Shown: positions 24,833 to 33,230 of the stretch, piece after piece
Numbering within the stretch: position 1 is the first letter of the stretch
How the letters are laid out: each line of letters starts with the position of its first letter
Assembly: GCA_002347025.1 (NCBI GenBank)
Contig: DEAE01000001.1
Span: forward strand, 79,652-143,651
Reading direction: 5' to 3'
From: Acidobacteria bacterium UBA2990
GTDB lineage: Bacteria; Acidobacteriota; Vicinamibacteria; Vicinamibacterales; UBA8438
Length of the DNA: 64,000 bases
Program-made: the position numbers and the translations under genes
Notes under the pieces: model-generated
Databases searched by the model: none
What the model saw: the letters and a program-made list of their open reading frames with translations, nothing else
What the model was told of the DNA's origin: nothing

Positions 24833-26092
24833 ATGTCTCATTCTTCTCTTTTTGACCTTGGTGCTCTCGTTGTAACACTAGCGGCGGTGGCCGGGTGGAT
24901 TAATCATCGTTGGCTGCGACTGCCCCACACGATCGGGTTGGTTCTGATTGCGCTGGTTGTATCGTTGGTAGCCCTTTTCGTCGATGCTGTGATGCCTGGC
25001 TTAGGGCTCGAACGTACTGTTCGCGACACTCTGACGCGGATCGATTTTCATGAAACATTGATGACCGGCATGTTGGGATTCTTGTTGTTTGCCGGAGCCC
25101 TTCATGTCGATCTAGATCAACTGGTCAGCAAGCGCTGGACTATCGGTAGTCTCGCTACCGGAGGCATCCTATTGTCGACCGGATTGGTTGCGACGGGTGC
25201 ATATGTTCTTGCTGAGATCTTAGGCCTACAAATTCCTTTCTCCTATTGCTTGGTGTTTGGTGCGCTAATCTCACCAACTGATCCGATCGCAGTCTTAGGG
25301 ATTCTCAAGCAAACGCGGGTTCCAGCGTCCCTGAAAGCGAAAATTGCTGGGGAAAGTTTGTTCAACGACGGGGTTGGTGTAGTGCTGTTCACGGTACTTG
25401 TCGCTGTTGCGACTGGTAGTGGTCAGCCTGGCACTGAGTTGTCGTTAGCTGGGGTGGTGCAATTATTCCTCACCGAGGTGGTGGGTGGTGTAGTGCTTGG
25501 ACTTCTAGGTGGTTATGTTGCGTATCAGGCGATGCGGGTGATTGACGAACACAACCTAGAGGTTTTGATTTCTCTGGCGTTGGTGATGGGTAGCTACGCT
25601 CTGGCCCATGCGCTACACGTGTCTGGGCCGATCGCAATGGTGGTCGCTGGACTGTTTATCGGTAACCACGGAACCCGATTTGCCATGACTGAAAGTACTC
25701 GTGACCATGTGGAGAAGTTCTGGTCACTGCTTGACGAGATTCTCAACTCGCTGCTCTTTCTGGCGATCGGGTTCGAAGTGTTTGCTCTGGTCTTGACACC
25801 GGCGATGTTTTGGATCGCTGGTCTTGCTATCCCTCTCGTGCTCACCGCAAGATTCGTCAGTGTTAGCCTACCAATCCGGATCTTGGGTCTGTGGCGGGAT
25901 TTCACTCCTGGTGCGATTCCAGTACTGACTTGGGGAGGCCTCCGGGGTGGTATCTCGGTCGCGCTGGCTCTTTCGTTGCCGGCCTCGCCCGTAAGGGACC
26001 AGATTCTGGCCGCGACCTACGGCGTGGTAGTGTTCTCTATAGTTGTCCAAGGCCTAACCGTCGAGCGTGTCGTCAGGGCAACGGTTAAGTAG
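24833..26092 (+). CDS. CPA1-family sodium/proton antiporter
   Basis: A 419-residue polytopic membrane protein with about twelve hydrophobic segments. The ion-binding motif GALISPTDPIAVLGILK (near residue 146) and the following AGESLFNDGVGVVLF are the diagnostic CPA1/NhaP/NHE sequences with the conserved aspartates. A later arginine-containing segment TWGGLRGGISVALALSLP is also typical. It likely exchanges cytoplasmic sodium for external protons. There is no C-terminal regulatory domain. It follows proC by 50 bases in the same direction but looks functionally independent. Confidence 0.92.
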   Translation: MSHSSLFDLGALVVTLAAVAGWINHRWLRLPHTIGLVLIALVVSLVALFVDAVMPGLGLERTVRDTLTRIDFHETLMTGMLGFLLFAGALHVDLDQLVSKRWTIGSLATGGILLSTGLVATGAYVLAEILGLQIPFSYCLVFGALISPTDPIAVLGILKQTRVPASLKAKIAGESLFNDGVGVVLFTVLVAVATGSGQPGTELSLAGVVQLFLTEVVGGVVLGLLGGYVAYQAMRVIDEHNLEVLISLALVMGSYALAHALHVSGPIAMVVAGLFIGNHGTRFAMTESTRDHVEKFWSLLDEILNSLLFLAIGFEVFALVLTPAMFWIAGLAIPLVLTARFVSVSLPIRILGLWRDFTPGAIPVLTWGGLRGGISVALALSLPASPVRDQILAATYGVVVFSIVVQGLTVERVVRATVK

Positions 26093-26193
26093 CTTGGAAG
26101 TTATGCTGAGCAAGTTCCTATGGACCTGCCCAGGGGTTTTGCCAAGTTCATGAGGCGTTGCGATCGCCTGTTGCGCATCGGCGCCGAATGTTT

Positions 26194-26985
26194 TTAGCTT
26201 CCAGGTTGCACGATCTCGATCCGCACGTCATCCGGACCTAGAACAAAGGAAATCTTCATTTCCTGCCCGAGGGGATTCGTGAACGGGCGTGGTTCCATTT
26301 GGAATTCAACCCCTTTGGCCTTGATCACCGCAGCAGCGGCCTCCAGATCAGGGAATCCCCATCCGAGGTGGTCGAGGGCACGTCCCTGAGTCGCCGCTAG
26401 GCTGCCTTCACGGAGCTGTGAAACCAGAAGCCAAACACCGCCGTAGCGTAGTCCGCTGATTCGCCCCTTCAGGCTGTCTCGCTCGCCGCCAAAGATGTTC
26501 TCATACCACCCTAGTGTCTCGTCTGGGTCTGGTGAACTGAGGTGAATGTGGTGTACACCCAGGTATTCGTGATCTTCGACTACCTCGATACGCGTCCCCC
26601 ACGGATCGCTGAGGAACGCGAGTTTGAATAATCCTTGTACGTCGCGAATAGGCTCGTCTGGATTTTCGATATTCAGTCCAGCTGCTTGCCAACTCGCCAT
26701 CTTGGCTTCGAGATCTTCGAACGAGAATCCGATGTGGTTGACTCCAGAGCCGATGGTGGGTCCTGTTGCTTCTCTTTCGAACCAGATAAATTGGGTGGTG
26801 CCAACCGCACAGGCCCCCTCTCGTCCAAAGTCCTCGCACCCCATATGTTCGATGTACCAGGCGGCTGCCTCCTTAGCATCAGGTGCGACGAGGTGAATGT
26901 GGTGATAGTCAGCTGCTATAGCTCCAGTTGCTGGACCAAATGTCGTCAGGGCGAAGGTAGCGGCCAGTGCTAGTCTTGAGTGCAT
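26194..26985 (-). CDS. Exported two-domain VOC/glyoxalase superfamily protein
   Basis: A 263-residue protein with a signal peptide (residues 1-24, ending GAIAA). Two VOC modules follow: the first begins YHHIHLVAPDAKEAAAWY near residue 26 and ends with LSDPWGTRIEVVEDH; the second begins VHHIHLSSPDPDETLGWY near residue 144 and ends with GPDDVRIEIVQPG. The histidine at each module start and the glutamate at each end are the usual metal ligands. Export is atypical for glyoxalases, so a ring-cleavage or binding role outside the cytoplasm is possible; the substrate is unknown. AAGGGAA precedes the ATG. Confidence 0.82.
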   Translation of the reverse strand: MHSRLALAATFALTTFGPATGAIAADYHHIHLVAPDAKEAAAWYIEHMGCEDFGREGACAVGTTQFIWFEREATGPTIGSGVNHIGFSFEDLEAKMASWQAAGLNIENPDEPIRDVQGLFKLAFLSDPWGTRIEVVEDHEYLGVHHIHLSSPDPDETLGWYENIFGGERDSLKGRISGLRYGGVWLLVSQLREGSLAATQGRALDHLGWGFPDLEAAAAVIKAKGVEFQMEPRPFTNPLGQEMKISFVLGPDDVRIEIVQPGS

Positions 26986-27123
26986 GGTGGTTCCCTTTCA
27001 TCATGGATATACGGAAGAGAGTCGTCAAAGAGATGGGAATATGCCGGTAGAGTCCTTTCGTCTTTTTTCCGCCATCCGACATTGCTAGACACGACCGTGC
27101 CTGGAAGGCGACGGGGTGCACTC

Positions 27124-27897
27124 CTATTCCGGAAACGACACGCTTGGCATTTGGGTCGGCTCGTACCCAGCTGGCGGTGCAAATGGGTCTTCAGAAAAGG
27201 AGACTCGCTCGAGTGACTGCAGCGTGATGTTGCTAGTCTCGCTCGGGTCCGTTACGGTCAACCGGACAGCGCCACCGCTTGGAAGGTTGGTTGCATCTCC
27301 CATCTGCCGAAACTGGATCAAACGTTGCGGTCCTGCTGTCACTCCACCAAGCATCGGTATTTGCATCACGTCTAGGGGCTCGGTCATTCTAGCCAATAGC
27401 TCGAAGAGCCCAATGTCTAAATCTGGGGCAATCCAGAGCGTGCCGGCCTGATTGGTTCCAAGGCCGGCGATGTGAATTTCTGAGGCAGTCCACGAGCCAA
27501 CTGTTTGAGTTCTTCCCGTTTCTTCGAAATTGAGGCTCTCGATGTCAAAATTTGGGCTAGGCTCCGCAGTAGTCGTCATCTGCTGCATCAGTTGCTGCAT
27601 CATCTGGAACATTGGTTCGCCAAGTTCGATGTAACGCCGGTTGGCGTGTTGCAGCAGCAGAATCTTAGGGGGAGGACCTTGCATCCAGATAATGGACAGC
27701 GGTTGGGACTGTGTGATGTCGACCCGGACTCCCCTGGCGTTCGCCCGGTAGTCCATCGACATGGAGGGTTGGCCTCCGGTTTCGACTAGGATGCTTGCTT
27801 GGACATCTTGAGCCGAGGCGAACTCCGCTGACAGCGAGAAACCCGCCAGCAGCGCGACCAGAAATGTGCTTCCCCATGAGTTCCACAGGGTGCTCAT
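27124..27897 (-). CDS. Exported DUF4412-like protein of unknown function
   Basis: A 257-residue secreted protein with a signal peptide ending FASAQ (about residue 29). The body (MSMDYRANARGVRVDI, then ILLLQHANRRYIEL) resembles DUF4412, a beta-rich periplasmic domain related to lipoprotein-carrier folds. A methionine/glutamine-rich run MFQMMQQLMQQM at about residues 95-107 is distinctive. The second half includes WTASEIHIAGL and TLWIAPDLDIGLFELLARM, as in that family. The ATG at 27895-27897 lies about ten bases after GGAG. Function unknown. Confidence 0.75.
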   Translation of the reverse strand: MSTLWNSWGSTFLVALLAGFSLSAEFASAQDVQASILVETGGQPSMSMDYRANARGVRVDITQSQPLSIIWMQGPPPKILLLQHANRRYIELGEPMFQMMQQLMQQMTTTAEPSPNFDIESLNFEETGRTQTVGSWTASEIHIAGLGTNQAGTLWIAPDLDIGLFELLARMTEPLDVMQIPMLGGVTAGPQRLIQFRQMGDATNLPSGGAVRLTVTDPSETSNITLQSLERVSFSEDPFAPPAGYEPTQMPSVSFPE

Positions 27898-27996
27898 GAC
27901 ATCATGACTCCTCACTTCTCGAAGGGCGCTCCGGTAAATAACGAACGCCCTTTTGCCTGGCGGGTGATGATTCGAAGGTCATCGTGCATTGGCACG

Positions 27997-28089
27997 TCAC
28001 TTTTTCTTACCAACGAGCACGAATACCATCAGGATGTGTAGGGCGAATGCACCGACGCCGGTAATCAGAAATAACAAAATAGGGTTCAT
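27997..28089 (-). CDS. Thirty-residue single-span membrane peptide
   Basis: An ORF too short for routine gene calling. ATG at 28087-28089, TGA at 27997-27999. The product is 30 residues: short polar start (MNP), one hydrophobic helix at about residues 4-26 and a C-terminal GKKK that fits the inside-positive rule. GGAGG lies eight bases upstream of the ATG, the strongest translation signal in this gap. It sits about 100 bases upstream of the DUF4412-like gene in the same direction. No family is recognised; small single-span peptides often modulate larger membrane complexes, but no partner is evident. Confidence 0.55.
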   Translation of the reverse strand: MNPILLFLITGVGAFALHILMVFVLVGKKK

Positions 28090-28136
28090 CTACAATGCCT
28101 CCGACATTACTGGTTCACAGGCTACCATTCTACCTT

Positions 28137-29135
28137 TCAACTAGCTAGCTGGGGTAGCGCACCTGTTCGCATGGTCTGTAATCGCTCTTGGATGATCGTT
28201 TCAGCCTCGCGTATTATTCGTTCGACGAGTTCCCGACAGCTAGGAATGTCGTGAATGAGGCCAGCCACCATACCTGCTGACCAGACGCCAGCATCGGCAT
28301 TGCCGTTTAGGAGCGCTTGTTTGCCTCGCTTCCCGGCTACGAGATGTTGGATGTCATCGATAGTGGCATTGCCGCGCGCTTCGATGGCCTGGACTTCTTC
28401 TGACACTTGGTTCTTGAAGACGCGGGCTGTGTTTCGCATAGTGCGGAATATCAGCGCGGTGTCCCGTTCGGACGCTTTGATGAGTTGTTGTTTAATGTTG
28501 TCGTGGACCGGAGCCTCGAGAGTAGCCATGAATCGGGTGCCCATGTTCATTCCGTCGGCGCCAAGCGCGAGAGCCGCGACTAAACCACGTGCGTCCCCAA
28601 ATCCACCCGAAGCGACCATGGGAATCGTGATCTTGTCCGCTGTACATGGGATGAGAATCAGTCCCGGAATGTCGTCTTCTCCTGGGTGGCCTGCACACTC
28701 GAATCCGTCAATACTGATGGCGTCGCACCCGATGGACTCGGCTTTCATGGCGTGTCTGATCGAGGTGCATTTGTGGATGATCTTGATTCCGGCCGCCTTA
28801 AACCCAGGAATAAACTGCTGGGGATTGTTGCCAGCAGTTTCGACTATCTTTACTCCTGCCTCAACGGTGGCTTGAACGTACTCTTCATAGGGCACTGGCC
28901 TTAAGGTGGGGAGAAATGTCAGGTTCACGCCGAATGGCCTATCTGTCATTTCTCGCGTGCGGGAGATCTCTTTTGTTAATAGCTCGGGTGTTGGCTGAGT
29001 GAGTGCAGTGAGAAAGCCGAGTGCTCCCGTATTGGCCACCGCCGAGACCAGCTCAGCGATACCAACATTCTGCATGCCGCCTTGCACGATGGGATGCTCA
29101 ACGTTGAATGCTTTGGTGAAGCGCGTTTTGATCAT
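28137..29135 (-). CDS. Nitronate monooxygenase / enoyl reductase-like FMN enzyme
   Basis: A 332-residue TIM-barrel flavoprotein of the 2-nitropropane dioxygenase family. It begins KTRFTKAFNVEHPIVQGGMQ, typical of the group, with VANTGALGFLTAL next. The phosphate-binding segment of FMN is seen as VASGGFGDARGLVAALALGADGMNMGTRF; CAGHPGEDD is the conserved loop after the barrel strand SIDGFE. Members oxidise alkyl nitronates or act as enoyl-ACP reductases (FabK); the actual substrate is not resolved. The ATG at 29133-29135 was preferred to a longer frame whose first 52 residues lack homology. Confidence 0.88.
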   Translation of the reverse strand: MIKTRFTKAFNVEHPIVQGGMQNVGIAELVSAVANTGALGFLTALTQPTPELLTKEISRTREMTDRPFGVNLTFLPTLRPVPYEEYVQATVEAGVKIVETAGNNPQQFIPGFKAAGIKIIHKCTSIRHAMKAESIGCDAISIDGFECAGHPGEDDIPGLILIPCTADKITIPMVASGGFGDARGLVAALALGADGMNMGTRFMATLEAPVHDNIKQQLIKASERDTALIFRTMRNTARVFKNQVSEEVQAIEARGNATIDDIQHLVAGKRGKQALLNGNADAGVWSAGMVAGLIHDIPSCRELVERIIREAETIIQERLQTMRTGALPQLAS

Positions 29136-29378
29136 AGGCAACGCTACTATAACGTGCCTCCGCCATGATGCCAGTCTTGGTTTCGTGGTCTGGGATTGTA
29201 GATATGAACCTGGAGGTCCTAGGTTCGAATTTTGGAGGGTCCGCCCATTCTTGAATGAACTAGCGAGTTCCACTTTTGAGTGGACGGGCAAGTGTGCTTC
29301 CTCTTAAGGTTTGGACACAGACTGGTTGAGTTCGATACTGGGGACACATCGTTGACATAGCGCAGAAAGAGGTCGGAA

Positions 29379-30794
29379 ATGAATTCACACATGAGCACGA
29401 CGCCTCTTGCTCTGACCGCCTGGCTTATAGCAGTCCCGGTCTTCTCTCAGGTTCCTAACGATCCGTTTCCAGACCCGATTGAGGCGACGGAGAGCGTGAT
29501 CCGGGTAGGCTACACCGAGTTTGCCATGCTCCCGGACGTCGGTGGTGAGAGCGCCCGCCCGATGCGCCTCGTGGATGAGCCGGTCTCGGAACGTCTGTTC
29601 GTCAACGACATGCAGGGTCCCATCTACACCATCAGCTACGAAGGAGCGGTTAGGCTTTACCTGGATATCAACGACTCTGTTTGGGGTCTACCGGTTGAAT
29701 CCACGGGGCGGGAGCGCGGCGTTCAGAGCTTTGCTTTGCACCCACAGTTCGGTGTGATGGGAGCGGCCGGCTACGGAAAGCTATATGCATGGCTAGATAC
29801 CAGGGACAGGGAGCCTGAGCCCGATTTTGTGTCCGGCGGCGGACGGGACCCGCACGACACCGTGCTTGTCGAGTTCACTGCCAGTCGGAGCGGGACAGAG
29901 ACCTATGACGGCGGGCCGCCGCGGGTGCTTTTTAGGGTTGAGCAGCCATTTCGCAACCACAACGGTGGCTACATCGCGTTTAATCCCCTTGCGGTCCCCG
30001 GTGATCCCGACTTCGGGCAGCTCTACGTGGGAGTTGCGGATGGTGGGAGCGGTGGTGACCCGATGGATCTCGCCCAAAACCTTGGCGTGGTGTTTGGCAA
30101 GATCCTCCGGATCGATCCGCTCGGTTCTAACAGCCAGAACGGCCGCTACGGCATTCCTGTGCACAACCCGTATGTCTCCGATGGGGATGATCATACGTTG
30201 GGAGAGGTCTTCGCCTCTGGCCTCCGCAACCCCCAGGGTCTGGCGTGGGATCCAGCGAATGGCAACATGTTCGTGACGGATATTGGGCAGAACATCATCG
30301 AAGAGATCAACCTCGTGACCGCCGGAGCCGACCTCGGGTGGAACACGTGGGAAGGTAGCTACCGTTTTATCAGTCGCCAGGCGGTCGCTCTCAGCGACCC
30401 GCGAAGCCAGCCTGGTGTCACCTTCCCCATCGCCGAATATGGTCAACTTGATCCGCTGCTGCAGTCCCGGTCGGCGGCTGGGGGCGTCATCGTGTATCGG
30501 GAAGACAAGATACCGCAACTCCAGGGTCGAGTGCTCTTTTCAGATTTCCCTCAGGGCGAGATCTTCCATCTGTCCGCGGATGACCTGCCAGAGGGTGGTC
30601 AGGATGGGCTCCGCCGGGTGCTCCTAAGGGACGGTGACCAAGTCAAGCGGCTCCTTCAACTTGTTGCCGAGACGACGGTCTTGCAGGGCCTGGAGCCGGC
30701 GGTTCGTGTCGACCTACGCTTCGGCACCGGACCTGACGGCCGGGTGTTCTTGATGAACAAGCAAGATGGGATCATCAGGGAGGTCGTGCCGTAG
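29379..30794 (+). CDS. Secreted PQQ-dependent sugar (glucose/sorbosone) dehydrogenase
   Basis: A 471-residue six-bladed propeller of the Gdh-B/sorbosone dehydrogenase type, with a signal peptide (residues 5-22). Family motifs include RPMRLVDEP, GVQSFALHPQF, HNGGYIAFNP, LYVGVADGGSGGDP, DPLGSN with the calcium site, IPVHNPYV, and EVFASGLRNPQGLAWDPANG followed by DIGQNIIEEINLV, which holds the PQQ-site residues. A GC-rich gene compared with its left neighbours. AAGAGG lies nine bases upstream of the ATG. Probably oxidises an aldose in the periplasm. A triple RidA gene follows 140 bases downstream in the same direction. Confidence 0.88.
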   Translation: MNSHMSTTPLALTAWLIAVPVFSQVPNDPFPDPIEATESVIRVGYTEFAMLPDVGGESARPMRLVDEPVSERLFVNDMQGPIYTISYEGAVRLYLDINDSVWGLPVESTGRERGVQSFALHPQFGVMGAAGYGKLYAWLDTRDREPEPDFVSGGGRDPHDTVLVEFTASRSGTETYDGGPPRVLFRVEQPFRNHNGGYIAFNPLAVPGDPDFGQLYVGVADGGSGGDPMDLAQNLGVVFGKILRIDPLGSNSQNGRYGIPVHNPYVSDGDDHTLGEVFASGLRNPQGLAWDPANGNMFVTDIGQNIIEEINLVTAGADLGWNTWEGSYRFISRQAVALSDPRSQPGVTFPIAEYGQLDPLLQSRSAAGGVIVYREDKIPQLQGRVLFSDFPQGEIFHLSADDLPEGGQDGLRRVLLRDGDQVKRLLQLVAETTVLQGLEPAVRVDLRFGTGPDGRVFLMNKQDGIIREVVP

Positions 30795-30934
30795 GTAGGG
30801 CCGATTCAGTATCTTGGGAAGCTCGGTGCCCGACCCACCCCGCAACAGGATCCTCAGCGTTTACTATTCATTTGTCCATTAACACAAGTTGTAGGATGAA
30901 TATCTTTGGGCGGGTTTGGAGTGACAAGGGAGTG

Positions 30935-32251
30935 ATGATGATCAAGCATGGAAAAGCGCTAATGGGTAGATGGAAAATCGCACTTGGGCTTGGCTTTTTA
31001 GTAATAGCGGCTGATGTGCGGGCGCAACAGTCTTATCCTGCGCCTGGCGCATCCTACTCGGCCGCCGTGGTTTCGACCCCAGGTTCGACACTGTCGGTTC
31101 TTGGCGGCATTACTGGTGAAGGTTCGAATACTGAGTTCGCCTCGATGGCTGCGTTGAGCCGGGTGGCCACCCGGCTGAATGAGGTCGGTCTCGACCGAGC
31201 TCAAATCCTTCGAGTCCGCGCGGCCCTGGCGCCGCGAGCGGACTTCGGTGGGTGGAACACCGCGTGGACCACGTTCTTTGCAGGGAGAACTCCACCGGCG
31301 CGGACCACTGTCTATTCGTCCGGGCTTTCGGGTGATGCGTTGGTCGTCCTTGACGTTGTTGCCATGTTCCCGGTCGGTGCTGGTCATCCTGTCCATGTAG
31401 ACAGCGCCCGGGCAACGCTGAACCCGAACCTCCGGCTGACCGGGCCGGCGAGCAACCCGACTGCGATTGTGTCGACACGGTCGGGTCTCTTTCTTTCGTC
31501 AGGTGCGCTGCCGAGCCCGAACTTGGATGACCCGACCTCGCTCGAATCGCACATCCGTTCGTCGTTGAACAGCCTTGGACGGACCCTGGCTGGTCACGGG
31601 CTCCGTTGGCACGATGCTTTCTTCATACGCGTGATGCCGACACCCCAACCAGGACGTCCAGAGCCTGACTTCGGAGCCTGGGCGCCGGTGTACGAGACAC
31701 TGGGCGAGTTGACGTCGGAGAACGCTCCGCCCTACACGCTCTGGACGGCCCCAGGGTTCAGTGCCACCAACCGGTTTTCTGAGATCGAGGTCTGGGCTGT
31801 GCCGCCTGCGCCCCCGGCGGTGTTCACCACAGCCAACTCGGCGGCGGAGAATCCGCTGTTGCGCATGTCGGGGTCACCGAGCAGCTTCATCTCTAACGGC
31901 GCGACGATCGCCCCGAATGCTGCGCTGGCTTGGCTGTCTGGTGTCGTGGCGCCGGCTGGTACCGCGCCAGAGGATGAGGCGGCGGTTGCGGTCGGGATCA
32001 TGAAAGAGCGGGTGACCGCGATTGGTGCTACGTTGGCTGATGTCGCCGAGCTGCGTGTGTATCGCGTTGCCGCTGGCTCGGAGGGAGACCAGCTTGCCGC
32101 CGTTTGGAACGAAGTCTATGGTGCCGTGTGGAATAACGAGGAGACCAATCCTCACAAGCCGGTACGCACGAACTATCTCGTCGGGAGTCTGCCTGGTGGG
32201 CGCCACGTAGAGGTAGAGGCGATTGTGGTGTTGCCCCCGAAACAGTTTTAA
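30935..32251 (+). CDS. Exported single-chain protein with three tandem RidA/YjgF domains
   Basis: About 438 residues with a signal peptide (positively charged start, hydrophobic segment, ADVRAQ cleavage region). Three consecutive RidA-like domains follow at about residues 33-147, 176-290 and 314-434. Each shows the family pattern: a first strand ending in SGxxP-like (VLGGIT, SSGALP, LSGVVAP), a long helix with A/L-rich heptads, and the closing strand V(E/L)xxxVA. The RidA catalytic-site arginine is kept in domain 1 (PPARTTVY) and domain 3 (KPVRTNYL) but replaced in domain 2 (PPYTLWTA). RidA is normally a homotrimer of single domains. Start codon is uncertain among 30935, 30938 and upstream options. 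Composition is GC-rich like its upstream neighbour. Confidence 0.82.
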   Translation: MMIKHGKALMGRWKIALGLGFLVIAADVRAQQSYPAPGASYSAAVVSTPGSTLSVLGGITGEGSNTEFASMAALSRVATRLNEVGLDRAQILRVRAALAPRADFGGWNTAWTTFFAGRTPPARTTVYSSGLSGDALVVLDVVAMFPVGAGHPVHVDSARATLNPNLRLTGPASNPTAIVSTRSGLFLSSGALPSPNLDDPTSLESHIRSSLNSLGRTLAGHGLRWHDAFFIRVMPTPQPGRPEPDFGAWAPVYETLGELTSENAPPYTLWTAPGFSATNRFSEIEVWAVPPAPPAVFTTANSAAENPLLRMSGSPSSFISNGATIAPNAALAWLSGVVAPAGTAPEDEAAVAVGIMKERVTAIGATLADVAELRVYRVAAGSEGDQLAAVWNEVYGAVWNNEETNPHKPVRTNYLVGSLPGGRHVEVEAIVVLPPKQF

Positions 32252-32592
32252 AAGGCGATTTAGGGGCCGGATTCAGCCTGGTCTTCGACCACAGTAGGGA
32301 CAAGGGCAAGAGAAGTCATGAAAGTTACTGCCTTTATCGGCAAACCAGCTTGATTTGGTGTGCCCAACAGCAAACAGCTGATTGTCTAGCACGACGCTTA
32401 TGAACCTTTCAACTAGCGGGGTGGACACATGTTCATCGCCCATGGTCCTCCTAGGTCGAAACGATCTCGTTGGAAGACCGATCCTGCGGGTGGTTGGTGG
32501 GGGAGAAACGCATGGCAGGTATTGGTCTTTGTGCTCTATTTTTTGGGTTGCTGTATCGTAACAGTGGCTTCTAGGAGCAAACGACCGGTGAG
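32252..32592. other. Intergenic stretch with one possible 55-residue ORF
   Basis: Between the triple RidA gene and the cytochrome c gene. The one frame of note runs on the plus strand from an ATG at 32429 to a TAA at 32594-32596: a basic, tryptophan-containing start, one hydrophobic helix (VLVFVLYFLGCCIVTVA) and a basic tail SRSKRPVS. It overlaps the minus-strand cytochrome gene by four bases, and only a weak GGGGTGG precedes it. An 11-residue frame at 32318-32353 starts MKVTAFIG and stops. No known element is seen. Confidence 0.3.
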
Positions 32593-33012
32593 CTAAGGTG
32601 TGAACGGGATCTGGTGCAGCTGTTCCGCGTCGTCAGAAAGCGGTGCATCTCCCACCGGGAAGCGGTTGCCTCTCATGATGTAGGCCAAAAGGTTGGCTGT
32701 CTCCTCGGCGGAGAGTGTGCCCGGTGCATCTTGTGGCATTTCCTCACGAATCAGCGTGAACAGCTCCCCTAGTGAACGGCCAGTCCAGCGGTTCCGAAAC
32801 GTGTGATCGGCTAAAAGAGCAGCCATTTCAGGTACAAACGCCGCCAGTTCCCCATGACAGGAGTAGCATTGGTCTTCGTATAGCGAGGCCCCCAATTCAG
32901 CTTGTGTCGAAGTGTACAGACCTCCGCGCTGATCTTGTGTCTGGGCGGCTCCGTTCGTAGACCCTGTCCAACACAACACCGCTGTCATACCAAAGTGAAA
33001 AAGGATCCGCAT
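32593..33012 (-). CDS. Exported monohaem cytochrome c
   Basis: A 139-residue periplasmic cytochrome c with signal peptide (residues 1-23) and CYSCH at 49-53 preceded by ELGASLYEDQ. The core includes RSLGELFTLIREEMPQDAPGTLSAEETANLLAYIM, which is the usual stretch from the sixth-ligand methionine (probably the Met of EEMPQDAP) to the last helix. It is the downstream member of a minus-strand trio with a YVTN propeller protein and another c-type protein. It may accept electrons from a quinoprotein elsewhere, since no oxidase is adjacent. Confidence 0.85.
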   Translation of the reverse strand: MRILFHFGMTAVLCWTGSTNGAAQTQDQRGGLYTSTQAELGASLYEDQCYSCHGELAAFVPEMAALLADHTFRNRWTGRSLGELFTLIREEMPQDAPGTLSAEETANLLAYIMRGNRFPVGDAPLSDDAEQLHQIPFTP

Positions 33013-33230
33013 GGCTTTGAGGTCAGTTTTTGTGACTGAATGAAAAAGTCTTTTGTGGCCAACAACGACTCTCCCGGACTGAGCCTTGTTAGACGTGCGC
33101 TAGAGCCGAGTGTCTGGCCAGCTACATCGATGAGGGTTGGTGTATTGTTGATTTCGCACTTTTTCTTGGTATCCCACACGTGTGGGGACGGTAGACCAGC
33201 CCGTCCCCACTCGGCTTGAGCCTTAAGTTA

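Noticed and set aside
29195..29245. A tRNA-like GGTTCGAATTTTGG segment upstream of the sugar dehydrogenase.
   Set aside because: The flanking bases do not form a T-arm stem, and no acceptor or anticodon stem can be drawn.
29793..30518. A 241-residue open frame on the minus strand opposite the PQQ sugar dehydrogenase.
   Set aside because: It mirrors the GC-rich codon pattern of the plus-strand gene, which has strong family motifs; no domain in the antisense frame.
32318..32353. Eleven-residue frame MKVTAFIG-like, reminiscent of the start of an NAD(P)H flavodoxin reductase.
   Set aside because: It stops at once and the following DNA shows no further match in any frame; too short to support a pseudogene.
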